Below, piece after piece: positions 38,001 through 49,641 of a DNA stretch of 64,000 nucleotides (the stretch's first letter is position 1; each line of letters opens with the position of its first letter). The notes under the pieces are model-generated. The model did not search any database, had not been told where the DNA came from, and was given only the letters and a program-made list of their open reading frames with translations. Location of the stretch: NCBI GenBank assembly GCA_914767715.1, contig OU612067.1, positions 4,278,001-4,342,000 on the forward strand. Reading direction: 5' to 3'. Source of the stretch: Membranipora membranacea. Lineage: Eukaryota > Bryozoa > Gymnolaemata > Cheilostomatida > Membraniporidae. The translations under genes and the position numbers were made by a program.

Positions 38001-41000
38001 TCCCTTATGGGAGGCACTCTTTCCACCATCAATAATCCATGCCAAGTGGAGTATTGAAATTTTTGACTATGCATCTGACTTTATCATAAGCAACTGCCTG
38101 ACTATAACATGCATCAGTTTATTGGCAGTCTTTAATCAGCATTTCAAATGGTTCCCCATCCCATACACAATAGGACATGAAACATTACTATAAATTTTCA
38201 AAGTGTGAAATGAGATTCTTCAGATCATGGTTCATGGATCGTGGAGGAGGAATTTTTAGTTTTGATATAAAATAGCCGAACTTGCTGTCTTTAAACTCAA
38301 AATAGGCTATAATATGCCAATCTACAAGGAAACACTCCATGGCCCATCGCATTCAGTAGTCACAGCCAGTCGTACAAAGGGTTCCAATACCTGCTTCCTA
38401 TTTCTGAGATCAATGCATTTTTCCCCATTGGAGATCCAATGAACTACCTAGAGGTATTTCATTGGGAGATCTCTGAATTTGAGATTTTAAACTAGTCTCA
38501 ACCCGGAGTTCCTGGAATGCTATTTACGCATAAAGATATATAAAAGTATTTATATATTATGTATTTATGGTAAGATCAGTTCAGGCTGTTGTATGACTGT
38601 TATAAGGCTGCAATGCAGTAATAATTAATCTGTCAAACAACTCAATACACCACCAAGATGTTTAATAACCATAACACCAGATACCAGAGAATATCAATTG
38701 CAAGTTTATGTAAATACGTTGCCAAGTTCCCACCAAAGAGTAGATCAGCTTTATTGCGTTGGCAAAACAAAAAATTGGCCTAAAAAATGAACTGAATGAT
38801 ATTGAGGTGATTTGAAAAGCATAGAGGGGAAGGGCACTGGAAATAAGTTTACTTCCTGTGACTTCCTATTACACCAGATAGATTTAATCTATCCTCCATG
38901 AATTCCACACAGAGACAACGAGTCTATCATACATGCCAGTCAAGATAGCTAACAGTATCAAAAGGTCAATACAAAAACTGGAAATAAGAAAAAGGATTAT
39001 ATAATAGAGGGGGGGTCATTGCCTTGTTAGGTACAGCCTCTCAATTTACACATTTAATTAATTTAGATTTCAGATCTATTTGTGGTCCAATATTTCATAA
39101 GGTGAAAATAAATGCACTAGCAATGGTTGCAACTGCCAGGTGAATTTAAGTCTGGTCTTCACTGGGGATTGATATTTATACTATATTTATAATATTTCTA
39201 CTAGTCTAGCATTTCTACCATCGGGTTAGTTTAAGTGCTCAAACGGTGCAAGATGCTGGTAGAGGCAGCTCATTATCAACTGAGTTTGCATAGTGGAATT
39301 CATTATCAACCACGTTATTAGTAGTGCATTAGGGTGTTGTATTTCCGACACCACATTTCCAGCTCACAATCCCTTCACATTGACCACAAAATGATAGACG
39401 AGCAAACAACACAGACAATAATGACGACAACACAATCAAATAAAAAAGGTTACAGGGCTAGTAACCTTGGGGGCTAGTAACCTGGGATTTAGAATGTCAC
39501 TGAAACACTGGTTACAAAAATTTAGATTGCTTCAGAGGCTAGAACTGCAATAATGAAACAATCCCACTACTCCCTATGCGTTCCCAGGCTCCAATTTGAC
39601 AAATATCACTAGATAAGCCGTATACACTATAATGTCAATCAAATTTAGTGAGTACAGTCTCAACTCGTAAATATTAGAGAATTGTTATGCGATTGCTTTG
39701 GTGAACCGATTGGTGAATTCATCTTTCCTAAACATGTGAATAATGCAATACCAGATACCAGATTTTACTGCCCAAAAATGCATCTTGAGTAATCCACCGG
39801 AACGACATTCTAACCATATCAGTCTCAGAGTTGTCTCTACTCACCTTCTGATGTGCTGGTATAGTAATCATCCTCGTCATCTCTCCATCGATCTAGATGA
39901 GCAGGGTACTCCATATCGGATGGGTACTCTGTCTCTACAGCATGAGGGTTATACTGTCTATCCACGCTCTCAGTCTGAGCCTCGTATACTTGTCGCGCAG
40001 CCTCATTATCAACCAGCACGGTCTGTATAATCTCCAGTTCCTCAGCTGTGTAATATCCTGCTCTGATCTCATTAGGGTTTGGATTCACTGGTACAAGGGC
40101 ATATCCTAGAGAGCGTAGCTCGGCTGGAGTATGAGCGTAGTTTTCAGGTGATGGCTGAGGACCACCATAACCAGTCGTACGTATTGTGCTGAAGTATTCT
40201 CTGACCTGATCACCAGAGTGAGGGTTATCGATATCACCATAGGTGCCAGCTATAGAGTACTGGTCTGAGTACCCAGGCAGCGCGACACGGCTGTCAGCGG
40301 CAGCAGGCTCATCATGTGAGTATCCCTCGGCAGCAGGAGCAGCATGCTCAGGTATGGGCTGTAGGTTAGACTCTCTGATACTCAGGTTTAGAGGCTGTTG
40401 TTGAGCTGGAGGATGAGGGAGTGATTGAGATGAGGACTGGTCATCATCGTCAGAGGCTTGCAGATGGTCTGTGTACTTAAAAAAGAGAATAGGGTACTTC
40501 AGAGTGCACATAACACATGTACAACAATTACAAACACATTTCCACATTTACAACCTGTAACACATTTACAACAATAAAGGACTATATTAAGATTCGCAAT
40601 GAATACCTGGATGGGTTACTGACAAAAATCCTAACTTGGGTTCCAATCAAGAGTCTTTTGAGCCATTGGAGAAACTTATCTGCTAAAATTAGATGTCTTC
40701 AACCTACATCTTTGGATTCTGAGGTTGAAGGCGGCATACCGGTTTCTGCTAGGACTAAGTAGTTTTTCTCCTTTCTAGGCCTACTATTACAACTTCATAC
40801 ATTTCTCTTGCTGAAGGCTGCTGAGCTGGCCCTGAAATGAAAATAGAAAATATGAAAACAACCAACGATAATGGGACAAAATGCAAAAAATTAATAATAT
40901 GGAGTAACAACCTACAATCTCTTGCTACATAAGCAACACATCTATCTGGCAAGTGTCTGATCGATGAGACAACATTGTGTAGCAGCAGTAAAAGAGTTTT

Positions 41001-43035
41001 GTTTCTGTGAAGAGTTGTGGAGTTGCACAAAAACTTACTCAGACACCCTCTCCTACTATCACCATACAATTCACAACTAACTGGTCAGACACATCCATAG
41101 TGACAAATAATTAAGATGCAATAAAGCTTCGGAGATACAACAACATGATAGACAAAGCCCTTTGTTTGTTTTTAAATGGGCTTAGTTTTATAAAGAGCCA
41201 CCCAGCTGCTATTCAACTAGGTGTCTATGAAAATGAGCTACTAATATTATAATGGTGGTTTAGATCCAATAACAAAATTTGGGCTCATGCATTCAACCAT
41301 GGAATGATTTATTTGCTAATAGACTAAATGCCCCTTTGTTGTAAAATACAGAATTTTGAGCTATAGTGTAAATCGCTAGGCATGATCTCAAATTGTAACT
41401 GTAATTGTAACTGTAAATTGCTGAACAGGCTGAACAGACTGAACAGCTGAACAGAATTTCTCAAGACTACTATTCGTTTAATTCTTTACATGATTGTCTA
41501 ATTTTGCATGAGCATGGACAATTCTTTATATTCTTCTCATTAAATCACTTATTTTAAGTTTGCATTCACCTTGGTTTCTTTCAATTTTATTCTCAGTAAT
41601 TTTTTCGACATTACACTACTAGTGAATGGATGGAAAGTAGCCCCCCCCTATAAACAAAGCTTGTTAAGACTGGCTAGATGGAAGGTTGAGCTGGATAATG
41701 TTTCTGGTATCCAATTTCCAGAACACATCAGATTTTGTCATAATTGGGGCTCCCTGCACACAAAGCGGTCTTCAATGTCTTCAGAGAAAATAGAGCAATC
41801 TTCAATTTTAAAACTGTCATCTTCAGACTTAATTCTTCAAAACAACTGGACCGTGGTGTTATTTACTCATTTCTGATTAGAATGACCCATGTGCTTGGGT
41901 TTTGGTTTTGTTTTGATAGGCTGATGAGTTTCAGTTTTGCTTGGAGTTGTCTGTCCAAAACACCTTATCTGAGTGGCTAACTCCAAATTGTTGTACTGAA
42001 TTGAAGTCTAAAATCTTTTACTGATTTTTCATTTAAACTGACTAAATCTTTTCTTCAACTTTAATACACTCAATCTTCAATCTTCAGTAAAATACGCGGG
42101 GAGCCCCATAATTGGCACATTGATTGCTTCACTTGCTTGCCCTAAATTGGTTATATTAGGTGCCAACAGGAACTTAGTGACTAGTCAAATCATTTGGTTA
42201 GGAGGAATGTGTTTGAGAAGTAATAGTCAGCCACAGAAATGATTACAAATAATAATTTCAGTCTGAGAAATTCTGTTCACCTGTTCAGTCCGTTCAGCCT
42301 GTTTGCTAGATCACCGCCTCTCAGGCTCTTACATATTGCTGTGAAAGTTCGGGGTACCAAGACCGATCAGTACAAAGGTTCTCAAAAAAACAAGCAGAAC
42401 CAGTGCATAGCCGACATGAAGAACAAAAAGCAGGTCAAAATTGGACAAACATCACAGGCATGGAGCTCATTCTCGAGATCAAAGGCTGTATAATTGTTAT
42501 ACAAAAAACAGCACCGTTTGAGCAGGGAGGGTGGGTTTGAGGCACAAAGAAAAAAATACATAAAAGAGTTATCTTATAATATACCATAAAAATAAGACAG
42601 CTCCTAAAGCTTGATACGGTATGATATTATTGAATTGAGCAATCAGATCATCAGAAACTGCACAATGAGCAAACTAGAGGCCGATGATTTACTCTTTGTC
42701 TCTTCCTTTGTGGATGGAAATGAGATCACTAATTATGTGTTTCTGATAATAAAATTACACTAGTTCAATACAAGACAGGTGCACTGGAAGAACACCTGGT
42801 TGTCACACAAAGACAGATAAAGTTAGGGATAAAGTAGCCTGTCTTAACAAGCTTTGTTCAATGAAGGTTTAGTTCATTGCTTTGTTCCCCCCACCCCACC
42901 GAACAAAGCTTGTTAAGACAGGCTAGGGATAAATGTATGATGTTATATGTTTGCACCAGTAGCAAGATAGAGTTATAAAAAGTGACTCACCTAACTGCTG
43001 TTTGGTTGAAGTTGAAATTGAAGTACAGACAGATC
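35067..43035 (-). CDS. Unrecognised acidic protein with C-terminal coiled coil (five 3' exons)
   Basis: Exons in transcript order: 42991-43035 (45 bp, phase 1-1), 40791-40831 (41, 1-0), 39845-40475 (631, 0-1), 37324-37726 (403, 1-2) and 35067-35337 (271, ending TGA... in frame DETGQDSSD). They give 462 visible codons in one frame; the start exon was not found. The first part is Gln/Ser/Pro-rich and acidic and contains PLNLS, a form of the CtBP-binding motif. The middle has acidic runs and FWQYRREPKGPQ, then GKPRVGEGNDMTPNPEKL and a Glu/Leu helix (EIEELTEKMSKLG). The last exon begins with a charged helix (ANHEANKIKLSGLEKEREEL) likely to be coiled coil and ends with TKVAGRTGEYVNSVL. I see no signal peptide or membrane segment, so it is probably intracellular. 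I do not recognise the family. A decayed tandem copy lies upstream at 46078-47418, which supports the exon calls. Confidence 0.72.
36025..36095. repeat. 35-base tandem duplication
   Basis: Two adjacent copies of GATCCATATTTAAGCTGGCA...CTTGTATCT in the last intron of the acidic gene. The rest of that intron (35338-37323) shows nothing I can identify. Confidence 0.8.
37727..39844 (-). other. 2.1 kb intron of the acidic gene
   Basis: No exon or gene seen. Near 39232 there is TTTAAGTGCTCAAACGG, a lone terminus of the repeat family found at 32875 and 50350. Plus-strand frames at 37885-38193 have no recognisable content. Confidence 0.4.
41638..41676. mobile_element. Truncated copy of the TAGCC/GGCTA MITE
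   Basis: Starts TAGCC, has a C run, and ends with AACAAAGCTTGTTAAGACTG followed by GCTA, nearly the right arm of the element at 42835-42925. Similar but not identical ATGGAA-type sequence flanks both ends, so the target duplication is unclear. Confidence 0.45.
41746..42107 (+). mobile_element. 362-bp MITE with GGGGCTCCC ends
   Basis: It begins GGGGCTCCC and ends GGGAGCCCC, with an exact ATAATT on each side (41740-41745 and 42108-42113) as a 6-bp target-site duplication. The interior is rich in TCTTCAAT-type repeats and has no coding capacity. A second copy in the opposite orientation lies at 43078-44718. Confidence 0.75.
42835..42925. mobile_element. 91-bp palindromic MITE with perfect 25-bp TIRs and 8-bp target duplication
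   Basis: The left arm (42835-42859) begins TAGCCTGTCTTAACAAGC. The right arm (42901-42925) is its exact reverse complement over 25 bases. GGGATAAA occurs at 42826-42833 and again at 42926-42933, an 8-bp target-site duplication of the kind made by hAT transposases. It lies about 65 bases below the exon at 42991 in the acidic gene. Confidence 0.8.
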
Positions 43036-43077
43036 CTTGTGTAACAAGGATATATAGGTGAAACAGATAAAAATGTC

Positions 43078-44718
43078 GGGGCTCCCCGTGTATTTCACTG
43101 AAGATTGAAGATTGAGTGTTTTAAAATTGAAGAAAAGATTTAAATGAAAAATCAATAGAAGATTTCCATAATATTTCAAGTAGAGTGGATTCAGTCTAAC
43201 AACTTGGAGTTATCTACTCAAGTTAAGTTTGTTGGTTTCAACAGACAACTCCACACAACAACAAACCAAAACCCATCAGTGTTACTGATTTTGGATCACA
43301 GGATCCTGGGTTCGAGCCCCACCAGGCGCATTGTTTGCCGAAAAAAAAGATCACCTTCATTAACTATAAAACTTGCTGGCTAACTGCTTACCTGGCTTGC
43401 TGCCTACCAACAGAAACTGAGTACCGCTGACGCACTGCTGCAGCTACTCGATGACTGGACATCAGCTCTTGATCAGAACTCAAACATTAAATTTGTCCAG
43501 AACGCAGTTTTAGATTTTTCAAAGGCGTTCAACAGAATGCAACACCCGATCTTATTGTCTAAAATGAACTCGCTAGGATTTAATTCCAATGTTATCAACT
43601 TAGTAGGAAGTTTTTCTAAATTCAAGACAGCAGTGTGTCAAGTTTTCTGGACAATTTTCCACATACAAGCCCATTGATGTTGGTGCACCACAAGGCACTA
43701 AGCTTCGGCCTATTCTCTGGCTGCTATACGTTAATGACTTGAAAGCTGAAGGTTTTAATTGTGTGAAGTACGCAGATGACACCACATTTTATAAGCCTAT
43801 TGTAAACCCCACCGATGACAATGTCTCTGATGCTATATCAAATGCTAATAGTTGGTCTTTAGAAAACAGTATGCTTCTCAACTCAAGTAAGACTGTTGTA
43901 TTGAATATTGCCTTTTCTGACCGACCTGGTATGAACCTCGATGTAAACCCCAGTGATGATACTTTTATCTCCCCATCTAAATCTGCTAAACTATTAGGAG
44001 TCACTGTAGACTCTCAACTGTCTTTTAGTGACCACATAGACTCTGTCGTGAGCAAATGCAATAGCGGACTGTATCTGATGAAGCAGCTTAAGACCATGGG
44101 TATGAACACCGCAGGACTGATAACATTCTATGCTGCCAATGTCAAACCCGTTCTTTCCTACGCCTGCCCAGTATGGTTTCAGTTTATCTCCGAAGCCGAT
44201 AAAGAGAAACTAGAGAAGTGCAGAGATACGCTACACAAATGATGATGCCACACATAGAGCACTATGACGATAGACTGACCAAGCTAGCCTTACCCTATAT
44301 ATCCGACTTCTTAATGTCTCTATGCAGCGAACACTTTTTAAAAATTTCAACCGATAATACCCATCCGCTGAACAGTAAAGCAGTAATCGACAAATACCGA
44401 CCCAGCAAATGCCGCACTGTAAAACGGCAGAACAGCTTTTTTGAATTCTATATGAGATTTTTCAACTAGTGCAATATTTTTCCATCAATTTTTATGTAAA
44501 TATTTCAATTTTGTCAACCTTTTTAGGAGTGATACCGGAAATGTCTAAATAAACAAACATCATCAAACATCAACATTCTCACAGGCATTTATGTACAGCA
44601 GTTTTATGTCCAGTCCAGTTGTTTTGAAGAATTAATTCTGAAGATTAGAGTTTTAAAATTGAAGATTGCTCTATTTTCTCTGAAGATATTGAAGACAGCA
44701 TTGTGTGCAGGGAGCCCC
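43078..44718 (-). mobile_element. Second GGGGCTCCC MITE, split by a LINE insertion
   Basis: The outer parts (43078 to about 43276, and about 44605-44718) are the reverse complement of the MITE at 41746-42107. The flanks are AATGTC (43072-43077) and AATATC (44719-44724), a target duplication with one mismatch. About 1.33 kb of LINE-derived sequence sits between, so the MITE landed first. Confidence 0.75.
43277..44604 (+). pseudogene. 5'-truncated non-LTR retrotransposon, reverse-transcriptase fragment
   Basis: The plus strand encodes the palm part of a reverse transcriptase from about 43410: LDFSKAFNRMQHPILLSKM, then DVGAPQGTKLRPILWLLYVN, then the catalytic YADD motif (VKYADDTTFYK, about 43765), then the downstream thumb region to the stop at 44467-44469. 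One frameshift lies near 43611 and another near 44238, so it is dead. The motif order and the LDFSKAFD / GAPQGT / YADD style are those of Jockey/CR1-type LINEs. The endonuclease domain is absent. A tRNA-like GGGTTCGAGCCCC at about 43315 lies at the 5' end of the insert and may be part of a composite or SINE-related leader. Confidence 0.85.
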
Positions 44719-44724
44719 AATATC

Positions 44725-46077
44725 AGAGCGTTTTTCTTAATATCGCACTTGAGAGTCATGAAGTGGTGCATTATGGTTATTATAATAACCAACTTGGAGG
44801 TGTATTGAAGAGGATGAAAAATTAAATGGCATATTCCGAACCATAAGGAAAAGCTATTTAGGAGCAACTCAATTGTTTTTGAGGAATGACCCATTTCCGG
44901 CTATCCAAACAACTGGGGTAGGCTATAAACATTTTGTGAGACTACGGGTGGCTACAATGGGTGTGTGAAAGAAATTGTGTACGAGTTTGAGATAAAGTTT
45001 TCGGATAGCATATCTTCGAGTCACTCACAATCTTTTAATCAGACTTTAAATTTGACTAATATAAATGATTAGTTGGTTGATTGTTATATGCAGCAGTACT
45101 AGTTGGGCTGTCAGCAATTGTCACTGGGTTTTTAAAAAAAGCCTTTCTTCTTTTTGCTGTAGAATAATATAGATAACTTGAATTGTGCTCCTTGGAGTGC
45201 CTGAAACAGAACAGGAATAGATTAGTTGGCGCCTTTTTGAGGGTGATGCACAGTTCTAAAGTTAGTTCCTCATCACCATAATTATATGTAATTAACTCTG
45301 TTATTAAGAATAGTCTAAGCATATCATTTTGTGTCCTCATCGACAACGGAATTTATTTTATTGACAACTAACAGGTAAGACATACAATTTGAGAACATTA
45401 CTTGGAGCTACCTACCCTCCCTCTCTCCCATAAAAATATTAACAGGCAAAGGAACATTTTCTTTGGCTCAGGACCAAGAAAATTATGTTGCTTTGATTAA
45501 GTTATCATCAGTACATGCTGTAGAGCAATACAAACACAGCATATTGCACCATACTTTGATTTACTACCCCTGATATGAAACCATAGATTGGTGATTAAAA
45601 CAGTACAGTAAATTGAGATGAAATTTGATCAGTATGTAACTTTGTGTCGGTCATTGAATATAACTGAACCTTTGAACCAATCAAATAGACGAAATTCGTT
45701 CCTAAAATCGGATGTATAAATTGCCATGTGCTTCTCGAGGGTGAACTATGTTTCCCTAATCCTTGATTATATATATATTAGTCATTTTAATTTCTTTGTC
45801 TCTAATTCATTGACTGTAGAATATTATATGGATAATAGATAGATAAGAAATTTTTGTTGCACCACCATACATACATCAGCATTACACCTATGGTAATATT
45901 GTTATTACACAATTTCCAATCGTACAATAGTCAGTTCTTTTGGAGGTGGGACTGGTGGTATTCAGTACAAAAATGTCAAGTGATTCTTAGTTTTATCAGG
46001 ATCAAGTTTGTGCGTACTGAATGGTATTGATTATAGGTTTACACACAAACTGAAGTATTCCATTCAATTTTACCTGC
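44725..46077. other. Region with no supported gene
   Basis: A minus-strand frame at 45063-45201 follows a fair acceptor (CTGTTTCAG) and reads KEHNSSYLYYSTAKRRKAFF before a stop. It could be a terminal exon, but nothing links it to a gene. Otherwise I see only AT-rich sequence. Confidence 0.35.
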
Positions 46078-47418
46078 TCAGGGTTGATCATCAAGCAGAG
46101 AATCAACATAAGCACCTGTTCTTCCTGCCACCTGTGTCTTTAGTGTTCTCACCTTCAGGTCATCGTTGTGCTCTGTAACGCTTTTATCAAGCTTGGCTCC
46201 TGAACTCATTGCCTTAGAAGATTCTCTGATCACCAAACTTATTTCCTCTAAGAACAAACCAGAAATGGTGGGCGATTAACATACTATGAACAGGCAGAAA
46301 AATAAATTGAACTTTTGGAGTTGCCCACTCTCTTGCTCTGACTGGACAACTCCATCAAACAAGGGGGGTTTCTCAGTCTTCAGACCAGGGAGTTTGTCTA
46401 ACACTCCCTGTGAGATGGTGGGGATGGTTTCAGGAACTGATAAGGAAATACATTGCAACTCTTTATCAAATGAAGATCTTCCTTTTTACCGTTGATCATG
46501 CCATGCTATTGAAAGCCATAATCAAAAAGACGTAGTGTCTAAAACGCGAAATTGACAGCATTTGATCTTACAAGAGTAAAAGCAAACACTGTCAATGTTC
46601 CTACGAAGACTTCTACTTCAAATTGATGTTTTATCTGTCATTGTCATTGCGTCATTGTATTCAAACAACAAACTTCTGGTCAGAATGACTTGCAGAATTG
46701 AAATGTTCTAGAACGTCCTTATATCCAGTACAAACTGTCATTTAGCTATGGGAAATCTTTGAAGGTTAGGCCTACTCTAGAACCGATTTAAGCTTACCAC
46801 GTCCTTTCTCTAAGCCATCAAACTTGATCTTATTAGCCTCATGATTTGCCATCTTTTTCAGTCTGCTTATTCTGAAGAATAAAAGGCAAAATCTGCATGA
46901 TTGTATGAAATATGAATTCCAATCCAGATTCTCAAGCGCAATAATAATAATAATGGCAGTATGATGAAATGTCAATACAATGATTCATTTATCATTGTTA
47001 CCTGTACCTAAATCTATGGACTTTCCAGTGCTCAAATTGACCAAGTCATGTCAATACATTTAGAGAAGGTATGGATAAGAGAGGCAGCATCTCCTGCTTT
47101 ATTTTTGATATAAAAAAACACATCCAGAGTAGCCCATTTTATATTCTGCTCACTTTAATGACACCTGGGTTATCTTTGCTTTGGTCTCTGTAAGGTTTAG
47201 CATTTTCTCTGCAAGTTCTTCGATTTCTTCCCCAAGAATTTCAGTTTCTCTGGGTTTGGTGTGATGTCATTTCCTTCTCCAATTCTAGCTTTCCCAAATG
47301 ACTGACAGGATTGTGTCTATCGAATGCAGGGTCAACATATCGAGTAGGTTCATGTGGATTACTTGATACAGATTTGACAGGCAATTAATATGGTTTTGGA
47401 GCAGGCATTTGTTTCTTA
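46078..47418 (-). pseudogene. Decayed tandem paralogue of the acidic coiled-coil gene
   Basis: Three exon remnants match the gene at 35067-43035. At 47165-47418, FWQYKKQMPAPKPY is followed by an in-frame TAA, then NPHEPTRYVDPAF. A frameshift precedes GKARIGEGNDITPNPEKL, and another precedes EEIEELAEKML. The exon at 46798-46871 reads MANHEANKIKFDGLEKGR (phase 2-1). The exon at 46078-46247 reads EEISLVIRESS... to TQVAGRTGAYVDSLL and its own stop (TGA at 46078). The last two exons are intact. They are split by a 550-base intron at a point (LEKGR/EEI) where the other copy is continuous (LEKEREEL). The lesions lie in the first exon, so a truncated product is conceivable, but pseudogene is the simplest reading. 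Confidence 0.75.
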
Positions 47419-47705
47419 TACTGCCAAAAAAGAGCAACGTAAATGTGGTCTGTTTAAAGGTGGATTAGGAAATAGCGGGGATAATGCTGAAAGCAGAACA
47501 CATCATCTTCAGTAGAATCAACAACTTTATGGATACAGGGTGGTGTCCTTGGAAAAAACGCAGAAATAATGAAAAGCAGCCGATATCAATACAAAACAGC
47601 AATGTTTGATATTTATGAAAATTCCTCAAAGTAAGTAAGCCGTTTTTTAGATGTAACATATTATTGTAATTTAATGTATTAAGAGTTTCTTTCATTCATT
47701 ACTTA

Positions 47706-47790
47706 CAGATTCACACTCTTCCAGAATACCAGGTGAGCTTGATTCACTACTGGACCAACCCATTCACCGCTCACTGTTAACTGAAAACCA
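47706..47790 (-). pseudogene. Possible further exon of the decayed paralogue
   Basis: Between a TTTTCAG acceptor and a GTAAGT donor, one frame reads MGWSSSESSSPGILEECES after an in-frame TGA. The acidic/serine style recalls the end of the 631-bp exon of the intact gene (TSTSEG). Weak evidence. Confidence 0.3.
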
Positions 47791-48539
47791 GGCAAACAAC
47801 ACAAAAAATGAGCAATTTATATGTCGGAGATATGGCCTAGATGAAAGATGGTACTGTTTTGGGATGGACATTTTTATTTATGAATATTTTTTTGATGCAA
47901 GAAGACATTTAAAAGACCAGTTAACTAAGGTAATTAGCATTTATTATCAAATGTCTTCATTATAACCAATAATTTTGATATCAACATAGCTATAGCAGCC
48001 AGCTATTTCTGTGCTGTTTGCGCTTTCCTATTGTTCCAAGTTATATAGCTATGACTATGACTCATTTGTTTTAACCATCAGCCAGATCTATTACACGCGG
48101 CAGCTCAGCAAGAGGAAGGTTTTTCTCTGGCCGCCAGTAATTTACTCGCTCTAAAAAACGTTATAGAACCCTACACCATGGGTGTTAATTATTAGCTTGG
48201 AGGAGTTATGTTCTCAACAACAGCTGGTTAATTCAACGTCCTCTCCTATCAATAATTGTTACGTCTTCTAAATAAAGTAATTACCCACACGTCAGTTGGC
48301 AATTAATAAGGACGCCATATACCAGCACAGGTACAACCTGATCTTCTAAGTTTGGACAGCAAACGTGATGGAGGCCACCATTCTAAAGTGGGTTTCTTTC
48401 AATAGATCAAATTTCCAGATAAAGACCTTGCACAGATATTATCGGGTAAATATGAGATATAATCTCATAGGAAACAATCAGTGATTTCACATGGACCATC
48501 TTAGTAGGGATATTGACAGGACTACACTGTTCATTCTGA

Positions 48540-48680
48540 GGAGATATACAGCCAAGGGTGTTGGGGTTGGAACAATCAACCTTGAGTGTTCCCCCTGTGG
48601 GACGAACCCACGACACCAATCGCCTGGCAATGAGTAGCAAGCAAGCTAACCGATTCTCCCATCTTGCCATGGCCAAAAAA
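48540..48680 (-). repeat. tRNA-derived SINE head
   Basis: On the minus strand, an A-box-like AATCGGTTAGCTTGC (about 48640-48655) is followed by a B-box-like GTGGGTTCGTCCC (about 48598-48610) at tRNA-like spacing. The acceptor stem does not pair, so this is a tRNA-derived repeat and not a tRNA gene. It is a different family from the SINE at 1480-1646. Confidence 0.5.
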
Positions 48681-48999
48681 GAATGGGTTGATGGCGCTAA
48701 TTGTCAAGTACACTATTCATTACTCGGAGTCAGGATCTCACATCTTATTGTACTTGTTGTATAATTAGCTAGCAGCAGCTGCTAGGCGAGAAAAGCATTC
48801 CTGAGGACATTGTCACAGACATCAGAAGTAGTTCAGTGCTCCCAACATTATTTTATCAAAGCAAAATTCAACATTATTCCTGCACAGATATCATTAATAC
48901 TCACATTTTGATCTTTGACAATTATACCCAAGTTATCCCGACTTAAATTCGAGGATGATAAATTAGTGGTACAAAACGGCTTGCATAACATGCTTACAT

Positions 49000-49031
49000 C
49001 AGAGACTATAGATAGATAATCCATAGTCTCT
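49000..49031. repeat. Tiny inverted repeat with flanking direct repeats
   Basis: GAGACTAT and ATAGTCTC form a short stem about a 12-base centre. TGCTTACAT occurs on both sides (from 48991 and from 49031), as expected of an 8-9-bp target duplication. A related sequence (AGACCAGAGACTATAGAT) with an inverted partner lies at about 54864-54900. Confidence 0.45.
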
Positions 49032-49641
49032 GCTTACATGACAAGTGTTCCTTTAGCTTTTGTTACCAATGATTTGTTGTCAGGCTTATCGATAACCCGC
49101 CCAATAAACACATCATAACAATGATTCAGTCTATTGATATTGGAAATTCCGATGATTCATACCCACGCAGTAACTGTAGCCCAAAATCGTTGAGAAATTC
49201 ATTTCCGATAAGCTCAACATGGTTTACTACTTTACATTGGTTAGCAATTTGGATCTTTACTACAGAAAAAATACTAACAGTCTCTTGTTGATTGTGAACC
49301 AAAAACCCAGAAGGAATAAGCGGTAAGCATTTTGGTGGTTGTATTTCATAAAAGTCAGTTGGTACAATCAAAACGGATAACGAAAAGACTCCACGATTCC
49401 ACTTAAATAAGATGGCAGATAATCAAAATAATTATGCTTATTATTTACACAACCATTGTCACGGCTGAAGAGGCGAGCGTCGGAAATCTGTAAACTGCTA
49501 ACACCAATGTACCCTCAGAGTGAGAGTATGTTGCATAGAGAAGATGCCAGCTTGTTGTTATACTCTTTGTCTGATTTTCGGCTAATCAAGAGGGTAATAG
49601 TTGATCAGTATTCTCATTCATTAGGTGACGTTGTCATGTGA

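Larger units (their letters stand above)
47791..49641. other. Intergenic region with SINE and small hairpin
   Basis: No supported gene. It holds the SINE at 48540-48680, the short inverted repeat at 49000-49031, and probably the 3' UTR of the EF-hand gene. The minus frame at 49126-49371 has no recognisable features. Confidence 0.5.

Noticed and set aside
43295-43345. tRNA gene at GGGTTCGAGCCCC
   Set aside because: Only a T-loop-like segment is present, with no A box or cloverleaf upstream. It lies at the 5' end of the LINE insert.
44604-44894. Minus-strand ORF of 96 codons
   Set aside because: It is mostly the MITE arm; the plus copy at 41744-41980 gives a similar spurious frame.
45063-45201. 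Terminal exon of an upstream gene
   Set aside because: It has a plausible acceptor and a lysine-rich frame, but no partner exon in compatible phase was found, so it was not called as a gene.
48598-48670. Functional tRNA gene on the minus strand
   Set aside because: Box-like motifs are present, but the acceptor and T stems do not pair and the B box lacks bases. A SINE head is more likely.
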